DNA from: Desertibaculum subflavum
Lineage (GTDB): Bacteria > Pseudomonadota > Alphaproteobacteria > Ferrovibrionales > Ferrovibrionaceae
Direction: 5' to 3'
Assembly: GCA_003576705.1 (NCBI GenBank)
Contig: QOZS01000016.1
Location: 44,029 to 108,028, forward strand
DNA: 64,000 nt
Positions 24,782 to 34,177 of the stretch are shown in pieces. Position 1 is the first letter of the stretch, and each line of letters begins with the position of its first letter. Made by a program: the position numbers and the translations under genes. The notes beneath the pieces are model-generated. The model had not been told where the DNA came from, did no database searches, and saw only the letters and a program-made list of their open reading frames with translations.

Positions 24782-25891
24782 TTACTCCGCCGCTGCCCGC
24801 GCGGCTGCCTTCGGCTTGAGGTGCTTCACCTTGGGCAGAACCTCCTTCGACAGCAGCTCCAGCGAATGGCGCCAGGCGCCCGGTGTCTCCGAGTAGTCGA
24901 AGCCGAAGACGAGCAGCTGGCCGAAGCCGCCCACTTCGTCGTAGATGCCGGCGATCTTCTCGGCGACGGTCGCGGGCGAGCCGACGATCCAGTTGTGCCG
25001 GGCGCAGTATTCCGGCGTCACGTCGCTGTCGGGCACCGATTGGTCGTGCTTCAGGTATTCGAAGAAGCCGAATTGCTGCAGCAGCGGCAGGAAATATTCC
25101 CGCATCATCCGGCCCATATGCGAGCCGACGGAGAGCTTCATCGCCTCGGCATCGGTATCGGCGACGAACACCTCGCGCACCATGCGCCATTCGCCGCGAT
25201 CGGGCGTGCGCCCGGTCCTGGCGGCGCCGATCTCGACCGATTCCCAATGGCTGCCGACATAGGCCGGGTTGAGGTTCAGGCTCATCGGGATGAAGCCGCG
25301 CTCGCCGGCGAGCTTCAAGGTGTCGGAGCCCTTGGAGAGGCCGGCGACGCCGATCGGCGGGTGCGGCGCCTGCAGCGGCTTGATGTGCGGCTTCAGGAAG
25401 CCAAACATCGTGTCCGGCTTGGTCACGTGCCAGAACTTGCCCTTGTAGTCGAACGGCTCGTTCGACGACCACAGCTTCAGGATGATGTCGAGCGCCTCGC
25501 GAGTCATGTCGCGGTTCACGCCCGACATGCCGTCGACATTGAACATCGCCCAATCGGAGGGCAGTCCGCTCGCGGCGACGCCGAAATTGAGCCGCCCGCC
25601 GGAGATGTGATCTAGCATGGCGACGCGGTTGGCGAGCTCCGCCGGGTGATGATAGGGCAAGAGGAAGCCGCCGGGACCGAGGCGGATGTTCTTGGTCTGC
25701 ATCAGCGCCTGCGCGACCAGCAGGTCGGGCGAGGGATGCGGCTCCCACGGCGCGGTGTGGTGCTCGCCGATCCAGCATTCCTCGTAGCCCAGCTCGTCGA
25801 GCCAGCGGATCACCTGGAGATCCCATTCATGTCCCGCCTTCAACGGTCTCTCGGGCGGATGCGAGGGCATGGTGAAATAACCGAGCTTCAT
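24782..25891 (-). CDS. LLM-class flavin-dependent oxidoreductase (limonene-monooxygenase type)
   Basis: 369 residues from ATG 25891, with a strong AGGAGG ribosome site. It has a luciferase-like barrel with EECWIGEHHTAPWEPHPSP, RLGPGGFLLPYHHP and the FMN region HISGGRLNFGVAASG. The form resembles limonene 1,2-monooxygenase/alkanal-monooxygenase-like enzymes that need a separate flavin reductase; none is adjacent. It is a single gene facing the TPR pair. Confidence 0.85.
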   Translation of the reverse strand: MKLGYFTMPSHPPERPLKAGHEWDLQVIRWLDELGYEECWIGEHHTAPWEPHPSPDLLVAQALMQTKNIRLGPGGFLLPYHHPAELANRVAMLDHISGGRLNFGVAASGLPSDWAMFNVDGMSGVNRDMTREALDIILKLWSSNEPFDYKGKFWHVTKPDTMFGFLKPHIKPLQAPHPPIGVAGLSKGSDTLKLAGERGFIPMSLNLNPAYVGSHWESVEIGAARTGRTPDRGEWRMVREVFVADTDAEAMKLSVGSHMGRMMREYFLPLLQQFGFFEYLKHDQSVPDSDVTPEYCARHNWIVGSPATVAEKIAGIYDEVGGFGQLLVFGFDYSETPGAWRHSLELLSKEVLPKVKHLKPKAAARAAAE

Positions 25892-26007
25892 GGTTTCCTC
25901 CTGCGTGGCTGCCCGCCTCGGGCGTGGTGGCGCGATTGCACGCGCTCGTTCTTCTCGCCTGCGAAGGTTGGAACCGGGCGATGCGGGGAGTCAACCGGTA
26001 AAGGCCG

Positions 26008-26409
26008 CTACTCGGTCTCCGCCTCCAGCGCTTCCATGTCGTCGTCGGAGAAGCCAAAATGATGGCCGATCTCGTGGATCATCACGTGGCGCACCAGATG
26101 AGCCAGATCCTCGCCGGTCTCGCACCAGTAGTCGAGCAGCGGCCGGCGATACAGGAAAACCATGTCGGGCTCGGTGCCGGTGCGGGGATTGTCGCGCCCT
26201 TCGATACCGACGCCGCGGTAGAGGCCGAGCAGGTCGAACGGACTCTCAATCTCCATCTCGCGCTCGGTCTCCTCGTCGGGAAACTCCTCGACGCGCACCA
26301 CCACGCCCTGGGTCAGCCTGCGGAGCGCCTCGGGGATGGTGGCGAGCGCATCCCGCGCCAGGCGCTCGATGTCTTCCAGGCTGGGGGCGAGAACGGGCGG
26401 CGAGCTCAT
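26008..26409 (-). CDS. Metallopeptidase family protein (minimal zincin)
   Basis: 133 residues with a zinc motif [18 protein letters not shown] (His112, Glu113, His116), matching the small bacterial 'metallopeptidase family' (minimal-gluzincin/DUF1025-like). No signal peptide. ATG 26409 overlaps the pterin dehydratase stop (ATGA), so the pair is co-translated. Substrate unknown. Confidence 0.88.
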   Translation of the reverse strand: MSSPPVLAPSLEDIERLARDALATIPEALRRLTQGVVVRVEEFPDEETEREMEIESPFDLLGLYRGVGIEGRDNPRTGTEPDMVFLYRRPLLDYWCETGEDLAHLVRHVMIHEIGHHFGFSDDDMEALEAETE

Positions 26410-26702
26410 GCGCCGCGGGCTGCCTTGTCGATGAAGCCGGCCAGGGTCACGTCCTTCTCGGTCACGCCGCCGGCATCGTGGGTCGAGAGCGTCACGTCCA
26501 CCTTGTTGTAGACGTTGAACCATTCCGGGTGATGGTCGAGTTTCTCGGCCATCAGCGCCACGCGCGCCATGAATCCGAAAGCGGCGTTGAAATCCGCGAA
26601 CCTGAAGCTCTTGGCGATGGCGTCGCGGCCCTGGACCTCGGCCCAACCGGGCAATCCCGCCAAGGCGGCCTGCCGCCCTTCGCCCGTCAGCCTGCTTGCC
26701 AT
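26406..26702 (-). CDS. phhB: 4a-hydroxytetrahydrobiopterin dehydratase (pterin-4a-carbinolamine dehydratase)
   Basis: 98 residues, normal for the family. The catalytic signature is [19 protein letters not shown] (His57, His58) with a late His75 in STHDAGG. It recycles oxidised pterin cofactor, typically after phenylalanine hydroxylase; no hydroxylase is in the window. ATG 26702 has GGAG upstream. Confidence 0.93.
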   Translation of the reverse strand: MASRLTGEGRQAALAGLPGWAEVQGRDAIAKSFRFADFNAAFGFMARVALMAEKLDHHPEWFNVYNKVDVTLSTHDAGGVTEKDVTLAGFIDKAARGA

Positions 26703-26860
26703 GCCGGTCACTCCTGCTGCCGTCAGTGAATTAGCGCTGCCGGCCGGCGAAGTCACGTGCGCGGCGGGTTGCCGTTGCGCGCCCCGCTTTCTACAGTGCG
26801 CGCCCAACCACAAGATCCAAGCGCCCCCGCGGCGCGGCGGCTTCACGGGGAGCGCATAAA

Positions 26861-28297
26861 TTGTCGATAAAGCAGCACCTGATTCCGACGATCCTCGGTC
26901 TGGCGCTCGGTTTCGCGGCTGTGCCGGCTTTCGCCGCGGCGGAGGGTGCCCCGCATCTCGACGGCGCGACGCTCGGCATCGTCTGGACGCTGCCCTTCGT
27001 CGGCATACTGCTCTCCATCGCCGTCATGCCGCTGGCGGCGGCGCATTTCTGGCATCACCATTACGGCAAGGCCGCGGCCGCCTGGGCGCTCGCCTTCGTT
27101 TTGCCCTTCGCGCTGATCTACGGCTTCGATCTCGCGCTGTACGAGGTGCTGCACACGCTGCTGCTGGAATACATCCCGTTCATCATCCTGCTGTTTGCGC
27201 TGTTCACGGTGGCGGGCGGCATCTATGTGCGCGGCAACCTGCACGGCTCGCCGGGCCTCAATACCGGCTTTCTCGCCGTCGGCACGGTGATCGCGAGCTG
27301 GACCGGGACGACCGGCGCCGCGATGCTGCTGATCCGGCCGCTGATGCGCGCGAACGACGCGCGGCGCCACAACGCGCATGTGGTGATCTTCTTCATCTTC
27401 CTGGTCGCCAATATCGGCGGCTCGCTGACGCCGCTCGGCGATCCGCCGCTCTTCCTCGGCTTCCTCAAGGGCGTCGATTTCTTCTGGCCCACCGTGCATC
27501 TCTTCCTGCCGATGCTGGTGGCCGGCAGCATCGTGCTGGCGATCTTTTATCTGCTCGACCGCTGGTACTACGCCAGGGAGGAGAACCTGCCGCCGCGGCC
27601 CGACCCGACGCCGGACAACCGCGTCGGCATCGAAGGCGGCATCAATATCCTGCTGCTCGGCGGCATCGTCGGCGCCGTGCTGCTCAGCGGCGCCTGGAAG
27701 CCCGGCATCGGCTTCGCCGTCTACCACGTGACGGTCGAGCTGCAGAACCTGGTGCGCGACCTGCTGCTGCTCGGCATCGCCGGCGCCTCGATGGTGCTGA
27801 CGCGGCGCGACATCCGGGCCGCCAACGGTTTCACCTGGGGCCCGATCCTGGAAGTCGCCAAGCTGTTCGCGGGCATCTTCCTCACCATCATCCCGGCGAT
27901 CGCCATCCTGAAGGCCGGGACCGGCGGCGCGCTCGGCCCGCTGGTCTCGCTGGTCAGCGGTCCGGGCGGCGAGCCGAACAACATCTGGTATTTCTGGCTG
28001 ACCGGCACATTGTCGAGCTTCCTCGACAACGCGCCGACCTATCTCGTCTTCTTCAACATGGCCGGCGGCGATCCGCAGGCGCTGATGGGGCCGCTTGCCG
28101 CCACGCTTACGGCAATCTCCGCCGGCGCCGTGTTCATGGGCGCCAATACCTATATCGGCAACGCGCCAAACTTCATGGTCAAGGCCATCGCCGAGGAGAA
28201 CGGCGTGAAAATGCCGTCCTTCTTCGGCTATATGGCCTGGTCGAGCGTGGTGTTGATTCCCGTCTTCGTGCTGGTCACGCTGATCTTCTTCGTCTGA
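26861..28297 (+). CDS. nhaD: NhaD-type sodium/proton antiporter
   Basis: 478 residues starting at TTG 26861 (no ATG is available in place; GGGGAG lies 8 bp upstream). About twelve hydrophobic segments are present, with the NhaD/ion-transporter hallmarks [22 protein letters not shown], [17 protein letters not shown] and [13 protein letters not shown]. It exports Na+ (or Li+) in exchange for protons across the inner membrane. NhaA follows 33 bp later on the same strand. Confidence 0.9.
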   Translation: MSIKQHLIPTILGLALGFAAVPAFAAAEGAPHLDGATLGIVWTLPFVGILLSIAVMPLAAAHFWHHHYGKAAAAWALAFVLPFALIYGFDLALYEVLHTLLLEYIPFIILLFALFTVAGGIYVRGNLHGSPGLNTGFLAVGTVIASWTGTTGAAMLLIRPLMRANDARRHNAHVVIFFIFLVANIGGSLTPLGDPPLFLGFLKGVDFFWPTVHLFLPMLVAGSIVLAIFYLLDRWYYAREENLPPRPDPTPDNRVGIEGGINILLLGGIVGAVLLSGAWKPGIGFAVYHVTVELQNLVRDLLLLGIAGASMVLTRRDIRAANGFTWGPILEVAKLFAGIFLTIIPAIAILKAGTGGALGPLVSLVSGPGGEPNNIWYFWLTGTLSSFLDNAPTYLVFFNMAGGDPQALMGPLAATLTAISAGAVFMGANTYIGNAPNFMVKAIAEENGVKMPSFFGYMAWSSVVLIPVFVLVTLIFFV

Positions 28298-28330
28298 TCG
28301 CGCGGACAAGCGGAACCTTCGGAGCAGGCC

Positions 28331-29545
28331 ATGGCCCTGGCATCGACGATCCGGGATTTCATGCGGCTGGAGGCGGCCGGCGGCATCGTGCTGGTGATCG
28401 CCGCCGTCGTCGCGCTGATCCTGGCGAACTCGCCGCTGGTCTGGCTCTACGATGCCTTCCTGTCCATCCCCGGCGCGGTGCAGATCGGCACCTTCGAGAT
28501 CCGGAAGCCGCTGCTGCTCTGGCTGAACGACGGCTGGATGGCGGTGTTCTTCTTCCTGGTCGGCCTGGAGATCAAGCGCGAGTTCGCCGATGGCGAGCTC
28601 TCCAACCTCAAGGCGGCCGGCCTTCCCATCATCGGCGCGATCGGCGGCATGGTGGTGCCGGCCCTGATCTATGCGCTGTTCAACCTGGGAAGCGGCGTCG
28701 ACCTGCGCGGCTGGGCCATCCCGACCGCGACCGACATCGCCTTCGCGCTCGGGGTGATGAGCCTGCTCGGCTCGCGCGTGCCGGCCAGCCTGAAGGTGCT
28801 GCTCACCGCCATCGCCATCATCGACGATCTCGGCGCCATCGTGATCATCGCCGCCTTCTACACCTATGACCTGTCGCTGGTGTCGCTCGGATTCGCCGCG
28901 TTGGCGCTGATCGGCCTGGTCGCGCTCAACCTGGCCGGCGTGCGCCAGATCGTGCCCTATCTGCTGCTGGGCGCACTGCTCTGGGTCTGCGTGCTGAAAT
29001 CCGGCGTGCATGCGACCTTGGCCGGCGTGGCGACGGCGCTCGCCATCCCGCTCAAGGGCTTCGACGAGCAGGGCCGGCTCTCGGACGACCAGCATGATTC
29101 GCCGCTCCGCTATCTCGAGCACCTGCTGCACCCCTGGGTGGCGTTCCTGGTGCTGCCGGCTTTCGCCTTCGCCAATGCCGGCGTGTCCTTCGTGGGGCTC
29201 GGCTTCGGCGCCTTCACCGACACGGTGACGCTCGGCATCGCGCTCGGCCTTTTGATCGGCAAGCCGATCGGCGTGTTCGGGGCTATTCAGCTTGCCGTCA
29301 TGACCGGATTCGGCCGCATGCCGGAGGGAGTATCGGCGCGCCAGTTGCTCGGCCTCGCGGTGCTCTGCGGTATCGGCTTCACCATGAGCCTGTTCATCGG
29401 CGGGCTCGCCTTCACCACGCCGGAACATGCGGCGCAGGTCCGCCTCGGCGTGCTCACCGGCTCGGTCATCGCCGCGGTGATCGGTTATGCGCTGCTGGCT
29501 GGGCGAAGCGCGGTCCAGCCGCCAGGCGCTAACCCTGGCTCTTGA
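28331..29545 (+). CDS. nhaA: NhaA-type sodium/proton antiporter
   Basis: 404 residues. The hallmark aspartate pair is in AIAIIDDLGAIVIIAAFYT and the membrane-entry motif PTATDIAFALGVM precedes it; the VGLEIKREFADGELS segment is also conserved. It electrogenically exchanges two protons for one Na+. It is a tandem partner of NhaD, which is an unrelated family. Its last 17 bp overlap a small gene on the other strand. Confidence 0.96.
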   Translation: MALASTIRDFMRLEAAGGIVLVIAAVVALILANSPLVWLYDAFLSIPGAVQIGTFEIRKPLLLWLNDGWMAVFFFLVGLEIKREFADGELSNLKAAGLPIIGAIGGMVVPALIYALFNLGSGVDLRGWAIPTATDIAFALGVMSLLGSRVPASLKVLLTAIAIIDDLGAIVIIAAFYTYDLSLVSLGFAALALIGLVALNLAGVRQIVPYLLLGALLWVCVLKSGVHATLAGVATALAIPLKGFDEQGRLSDDQHDSPLRYLEHLLHPWVAFLVLPAFAFANAGVSFVGLGFGAFTDTVTLGIALGLLIGKPIGVFGAIQLAVMTGFGRMPEGVSARQLLGLAVLCGIGFTMSLFIGGLAFTTPEHAAQVRLGVLTGSVIAAVIGYALLAGRSAVQPPGANPGS

Positions 29546-29729
29546 ACGTCAGGAACATCAGCGCGAGGTACACAACCGGGATGACGATCACCACGATCGC
29601 CTCGACGATACCGGGTGCCGGGCAGTCGGTGGCAAACATGCGTTGCACCACCCATATGTCGGCAAGAATGACGACAGCAACGCCGATGATCCACGGGAGC
29701 AGGGGTTGCCGCTTGCTCGCCTGCGCCAT
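29529..29729 (-). CDS. Small two-helix membrane protein
   Basis: 66 residues with two hydrophobic helices (PWIIGVAVVILADIWVV and IVEAIVVIVIPVVYLALMFL). It starts at ATG 29729 after a strong AAGGAGGG ribosome site, which makes it a likely real gene. It is convergent with nhaA. No family recognised. The roughly 210 bp between it and the ZIP gene hold nothing else recognisable. Confidence 0.65.
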   Translation of the reverse strand: MAQASKRQPLLPWIIGVAVVILADIWVVQRMFATDCPAPGIVEAIVVIVIPVVYLALMFLTFKSQG

Positions 29730-29939
29730 ATGCAGTCCCTCCTTCGCGAGTTGACCTCCCGCACCGGCGCCATGCCTCGGTCAGCCGTGATCGGCAACCG
29801 AGCGGGATACGCTTCCTGAAGCCAAGTTAGGCAAGTGCCGCCCGGCTGCCTTGCGGTGCATCAATGTCGCCCGCCGGCCAGACGCCATCATCTGTGCGCT
29901 GGCAGCGACCACTCTCCAGCGGATCGGAGCGGGGCAGGC

Positions 29940-30677
29940 GTGATCTGGTGGGTCCTCATATTCGGCACGCTCGGCAGCGCCGGCGCCACGGCTGGATCGG
30001 CGGCGGTTATGACGCTGCCCAAATCGACGCGCCGGAACGTCGTGCCGTGGCTGCTCGCCTATGCGACGGGGACGCTGCTTGGCGCAGCCTTTCTCGGCAT
30101 GATCCCGAAAGCATTTGCCGAAGCACCGGCGCGGGACGTGGCGGCCACGCTTCTCGCGGGGATCGTCGCCTTTTTTGCACTGGAGAAGCTGGTCATCTGG
30201 CGTCACTGCCACGAAGACCGTTGCGAAGTGCATGGCGCCGCCGGTCCGCTGATCTTGATCGGCGATGCCTTGCACAATTTCGTCGATGGCGTGGTGATCG
30301 CCGCAGCATTTCTGATTTCCGTTCCGGTCGGCATAGCTACCGCCCTCGCCGTGGTCGCACACGAGCTGCCCCAGGAGGTGGGCGATTTCGCCATCCTGCT
30401 GGAAAGCGGCTATAGCCCTTGGAAGGCGTTCCTGCTGAACGGCCTGTCCGCCAGCGCAACACTTCCGGGCGCCGTCATCGCCTACTACTGGCTGGTCGAG
30501 GCGCTGGAGGCCCTGCCCTATGTGCTGGCCGCTTCCGCGGCCAGCTTCATCTATATCGCGGCGGCGGACCTGATTCCGACCCTGCACCGCAGGGCGAGCG
30601 CAGCTGCTGCGCTAGGTCAGCTTGCGCTGCTGGCCGCGGGCATTGCGACGATTGCTCTGTTGACCGGCGGGCATTGA
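29940..30677 (+). CDS. ZIP-family divalent metal transporter
   Basis: 245 residues from GTG 29940, preceded by GGAGCGGGG; the frame upstream of it lacks hydrophobic character. Eight membrane helices are likely. The metal path motifs are DALHNFVDG and HELPQEVGDF, matching ZIP transporter helices 4 and 5. A short His/Cys loop (RHCHEDRCEVH) lies between helices 3 and 4. It would import Zn2+, Fe2+ or Mn2+. It is the first gene of a cluster with the ferritin-like protein, 58 bp before it. Confidence 0.88.
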   Translation: MIWWVLIFGTLGSAGATAGSAAVMTLPKSTRRNVVPWLLAYATGTLLGAAFLGMIPKAFAEAPARDVAATLLAGIVAFFALEKLVIWRHCHEDRCEVHGAAGPLILIGDALHNFVDGVVIAAAFLISVPVGIATALAVVAHELPQEVGDFAILLESGYSPWKAFLLNGLSASATLPGAVIAYYWLVEALEALPYVLAASAASFIYIAAADLIPTLHRRASAAAALGQLALLAAGIATIALLTGGH

Positions 30678-30735
30678 TCCAAGCGCCGGTCGAACGAAGG
30701 CGACGCACACCGCCTACTACACAAGGAGATTTGCT

Positions 30736-31023
30736 GTGGCACACGAAGGACTGCACGAAGCGGCGAGCGAGCTGAGCGAGGAAACGCGCGACATGCACCG
30801 CGCGATCATGTCCCTGATCGAAGAGTTGGAGGCGGTGGACTGGTATCACCAGCGAGCCGACGCGTGCAGGAACAAGGAGCTCAAGGCGATCCTCGCGCAT
30901 AACCGGGACGAGGAGAAGGAGCATGCCGCCATGCTGCTGGAGTGGATTCGACGCAATGACGATTCCTTCTCCAAGGAGCTGAAGGACTATCTCTTTACGG
31001 AGAAGCAGATCGCCCACGAATAA
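30736..31023 (+). CDS. Encapsulated-ferritin (EncFtn)-like protein without encapsulin cargo peptide
   Basis: 95 residues from GTG 30736 with an AAGGAGA ribosome site. The core matches the Rhodospirillum rubrum EncFtn family: IEELEAVDWYHQRADA then AHNRDEEKEHAAMLLEWIRRND and YLFTE. The ferroxidase-centre positions Glu30, Glu60 and His63, the entry-site acids Glu29/Glu32, and Trp36/Tyr37 are all kept. The protein stops right after the ferritin core, with no LTVGSL-type encapsulin-loading tail, and no encapsulin gene follows. It likely oxidises or stores iron (or a related metal) as an open ring. Confidence 0.88.
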   Translation: MAHEGLHEAASELSEETRDMHRAIMSLIEELEAVDWYHQRADACRNKELKAILAHNRDEEKEHAAMLLEWIRRNDDSFSKELKDYLFTEKQIAHE

Positions 31024-31039
31024 CGATCGGGGGGGCGCA

Positions 31040-31753
31040 GTGGCGCAGGACAATCCACTGCCAGCCCTGGGCCCGCCGGCATACGCGCGGTGGCGGGCAT
31101 CGACGATCGGCGAGATTACCGAACGGATCGAGCGTGGCGTGATCCTGGATCTCATTGGTGAGGTCGGCGGGCGCCGTGTTCTCGATGTCGGCTGTGGTGA
31201 CGGGGCATTGGCCGTGGACCTGCTCCGGCGTGGCGCGGAGGTCACGGGCATCGACGTATCCTCCGCCATGATCGAAGCGGCGAAGCGACGCGCCGCCGGG
31301 CTGCGAGGCGATATCGCCTTCGAAATCGCGGATGCCCGCAAGCTGCCGTTCCCGGACGCCAGTTTCGATGTCGTGACGGCGATCACCATCCTCTGCTTCA
31401 TCGAGGATGCGCAGCCGGTCTTCCGCGAAATCGCGCGGGTTCTTCGGCCCGGTGGCCGCCTGGTCATCGGCGAGCTCGGAAAGTGGAGTTCCTGGGCCGC
31501 CGCGCGGCGCATCCGCGCGTGGCTGGGGTCGCCGCTGTGGCGGGCGGCCAGGTTTCGCACGCCGGGCGAGCTTCGGGCGCTCGCCTCGATGGCTGGCTTG
31601 CAGACGGAGATCGTGCGCGGCGCGGTCTACTATCCCCGTTGCGGCTTCGCGGCGCGGATCCTCACGCCGTGGGATCGAACCTTCGGTCGTTTCACCAGCA
31701 TTGGGGCCGCATTTCTGGCGCTTGCCGCCGTCAAGCCCGCCGGCGCGCCGTGA
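31040..31753 (+). CDS. Class I SAM-dependent methyltransferase
   Basis: 237 residues from GTG 31040. Motif I is VLDVGCGDGALAVDL, the acidic ribose-binding Asp is in VTGIDVSSAMIEAA, and motif II is FDVVTAITILCF. This is the general ubiE/BioC-like small-molecule methyltransferase pattern. It lies 16 bp after the EncFtn-like gene and overlaps the next start (TGATG), so it is part of the cluster; substrate unknown. Confidence 0.85.
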   Translation: MAQDNPLPALGPPAYARWRASTIGEITERIERGVILDLIGEVGGRRVLDVGCGDGALAVDLLRRGAEVTGIDVSSAMIEAAKRRAAGLRGDIAFEIADARKLPFPDASFDVVTAITILCFIEDAQPVFREIARVLRPGGRLVIGELGKWSSWAAARRIRAWLGSPLWRAARFRTPGELRALASMAGLQTEIVRGAVYYPRCGFAARILTPWDRTFGRFTSIGAAFLALAAVKPAGAP

Positions 31754-32952
31754 TGCCGGCGCGCCGGCTGCTCCTGGCGGCGATGCTGTTGATCGCGACC
31801 GTCATGGGGGGCGCGGCGCAGCCGCGTGACCCCGCAGGTCCGGTCGACATCTATGTCTTCTGGAGCCGCGCCTGCCCACATTGTGAGCGGGCGCTCGACT
31901 TCCTCGGCCGCCTGAAGGAGGAGCAGGCGGCGCTCCGCCTGCACACATTCGAAGTCGATGAGGACGACGACGGCGCGGCGCTGTTCCGCCGCGTCAACGA
32001 GAAGCTCGGTGTCGCGGCGCCGGCGGTGCCGATGATCATCGTCGGCGATGCGGTCCTGATCGGTTATGGGAGCGACGACACGACCGGAAGATCCATTGCA
32101 GCCCATGTGCGGGCATGCCGCGGCCGGGCATGCGTCGATATCGTCCAGCCATTGATCGAGCCGCAGCGCCGGAAACCCGGGCCCCGGATCGAACGCCCGC
32201 CGATACCGAAGACGATCCGCCTGCCGCTGGTCGGGGAGATCGAGACGGCGGGTCTGTCGCTGCCTTTGCTGACCGTGGCGATGGGGGCGGTGGACGGCTT
32301 CAACCCCTGCGCCATGTGGGGACTGGTCTTCCTGATCGGACTGCTAATCGGGATGACGGACCGGCGACGGGCTTGGCTGCTCGGCAGCGTCTTCGTGGCC
32401 GTGTCGGCGCTGGTCTATTTCGCGATGATGGCCGCTTGGCTCAATCTTCTGCTGCTGCTCGGCGCGTTGCTCTGGATCCGCGTGGGTGTCGGCGTGGTCG
32501 CGCTGGCCGGCGGCGCCTATTACCTGCGCGAGTTCGCGCGCGGTGACCCTTCATGCAGGGTGACTGCGCCGGCAACCCGCCGGCGACTGATCGATCGCGT
32601 GAAGGAGGTGACGCAACAGCGCCAGCTCGGCCTTGCCCTGGTCGCGGTTGCCGTCCTCGCGGTGGCGGTCAACCTGATCGACCTTCTTTGCTCGGCGGGG
32701 TTGCCGGCCGTCTATACCGAGGTGCTGGCGCAGAGCCGGCTGCCGCTCTGGCAGTACTACGCGTATCTCGCGCTCTACATCATCGTGTTCATGGCGGACG
32801 ATCTGGTGATTTTCGCCTCCGCGATGACGACGCTCAGCCTGAGCACGGCAAGTATCGGCTACACGCGATATGCGAGCCTCGTCGGCGGCGTTGTGCTGCT
32901 CGGTATCGGTGTGCTGCTGCTCTTTCGTCCGGAATGGCTGGCGTTCCAGTAG
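31753..32952 (+). CDS. Thioredoxin-like domain fused to CcdA/DsbD-type membrane protein
   Basis: 399 residues. A signal/anchor helix (RLLLAAMLLIATVMGGAAQ) precedes a thioredoxin/glutaredoxin-like domain with CPHC (Cys41-Cys44). A linker to about 155 follows, then a membrane domain of six helices with DGFNPCAMWGL and IDLLCSAGLPAVYTE, each holding one Cys as in CcdA/DsbD electron carriers. It probably moves reducing power across the inner membrane to periplasmic thiols. TGATG coupling links it to the methyltransferase. The stop lies 4 bp from the convergent pgk stop. Confidence 0.85.
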   Translation: MPARRLLLAAMLLIATVMGGAAQPRDPAGPVDIYVFWSRACPHCERALDFLGRLKEEQAALRLHTFEVDEDDDGAALFRRVNEKLGVAAPAVPMIIVGDAVLIGYGSDDTTGRSIAAHVRACRGRACVDIVQPLIEPQRRKPGPRIERPPIPKTIRLPLVGEIETAGLSLPLLTVAMGAVDGFNPCAMWGLVFLIGLLIGMTDRRRAWLLGSVFVAVSALVYFAMMAAWLNLLLLLGALLWIRVGVGVVALAGGAYYLREFARGDPSCRVTAPATRRRLIDRVKEVTQQRQLGLALVAVAVLAVAVNLIDLLCSAGLPAVYTEVLAQSRLPLWQYYAYLALYIIVFMADDLVIFASAMTTLSLSTASIGYTRYASLVGGVVLLGIGVLLLFRPEWLAFQ

Positions 32953-32956
32953 ATGG

Positions 32957-34153
32957 TCACGGCTGCTCCAGCGCCTTGACGCCGGGCAGAACCTTGCCCT
33001 CCATCCATTCGAGGAAGGCGCCGCCGGCGGTCGATATGTAGGTGAAGTCGTCGGTGACGCCGGCAGCGGCCAGCGCCGCGACGGTGTCGCCGCCGCCGGC
33101 GACGGTCAGCAGCTTGCCCTGCCGCGTCAGCGCCGCGGCAGCCTTGGCGAGCGCCATGGTGCCGGCATCGAACGGCTGGGTCTCGAAGGCGCCGACCGGG
33201 CCGTTCCAGACCAGCGTCTTGCAGCCTTCCAGCGCCCTGGTCAGCGCGGCGACGGATTTCGGCCCGATATCCAGGATCATCGCGTCGGCCGGCACCGCAT
33301 CGGCGGCGACGACGCGGCTTGCGGCCCCCGCCTTGAACTCGTTCGCCACCACCGCGTCCTCCGGCAACAGCACCTCGCAACCCTTCGCCTTCGCCTTCTG
33401 CAGGATCTCGCGCGCGGTGCCGGCGAGGTCGCGCTCGCAGAGCGATTTGCCGACCTCTTTCCCTTGCGCGAACAGGAAGGTGTTGGCCATGCCGCCGCCG
33501 ATGATCAGGCGGTCGACCCTGGCGACCAGGTTGCCGAGCAGGTCGAGCTTGGTCGAGACCTTGGCGCCGCCGACGATGGCGGCAACGGGCCGCGCCGGCT
33601 TGTCCAATGCCTTGGCGAGCGCATCGAGCTCGGCCTGCATGTTGCGGCCGGCCAGCGCCGGCAGCTTGCGCGCCAGTCCTTCGGTCGAGGCATGCGCGCG
33701 GTGTGCGCAGGAGAAGGCGTCGTTGACATAGAGGTCGCCGAGCCTGGCGAGGCCGTCGATGAAGGCGGGCTCGTTCTTCTCCTCGCCGGCATGGAAGCGG
33801 GTGTTCTCGAGCAACAGGATGTCGCCCGCCTTCAGCTTGGCGACCGCGCCCTCCGCCGCCGGGCCGACGCAGTCCTCGGCGAAGCCGACCGGGCGCCCGA
33901 GCCGGCCCGCCACCGCCTCGGCCACCGGCTTCAGCGACTGTTTCGGGTCCCGCTTGCCGTCGGGCCGGCCGAAATGGGCGAGCAGGATCACCTTGGCGCC
34001 CTTGTCGGCCAGCTCCCGGATGGTCGGCAGCACGCGATCGATGCGCGTCGCATCGGTCACCTTGCCGTCCTTCATCGGCAGGTTGAGGTCGACGCGGGTC
34101 AGCGCCCGTTTGCCCTTGACGTCGACGCTGTCGAGCGTGCGGAAGCCCGGCAT
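32957..34153 (-). CDS. pgk: Phosphoglycerate kinase
   Basis: 398 residues, normal length. N-terminal [19 protein letters not shown], then [32 protein letters not shown] and the C-terminal nucleotide motif [11 protein letters not shown]. It is a cytosolic enzyme that transfers phosphate between 1,3-bisphosphoglycerate and ADP in glycolysis. It is the third gene of the leftward tkt-gap-pgk cluster, 24 bp after gap. Confidence 0.97.
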   Translation of the reverse strand: MPGFRTLDSVDVKGKRALTRVDLNLPMKDGKVTDATRIDRVLPTIRELADKGAKVILLAHFGRPDGKRDPKQSLKPVAEAVAGRLGRPVGFAEDCVGPAAEGAVAKLKAGDILLLENTRFHAGEEKNEPAFIDGLARLGDLYVNDAFSCAHRAHASTEGLARKLPALAGRNMQAELDALAKALDKPARPVAAIVGGAKVSTKLDLLGNLVARVDRLIIGGGMANTFLFAQGKEVGKSLCERDLAGTAREILQKAKAKGCEVLLPEDAVVANEFKAGAASRVVAADAVPADAMILDIGPKSVAALTRALEGCKTLVWNGPVGAFETQPFDAGTMALAKAAAALTRQGKLLTVAGGGDTVAALAAAGVTDDFTYISTAGGAFLEWMEGKVLPGVKALEQP

Positions 34154-34177
34154 GGCCTGTACCTCAGGTTTCCTGGC

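Noticed and set aside
26843..29428. An 861-codon leftward frame opposite nhaD and nhaA
   Set aside because: It is antisense to two unmistakable antiporter genes and has low-complexity His/Glu/Arg/Asp composition without motifs.
31024..33000. A hidden encapsulin shell gene near the EncFtn-like gene
   Set aside because: All frames after the EncFtn-like gene are accounted for by the methyltransferase and thioredoxin-CcdA genes, and no HK97-like protein is seen.
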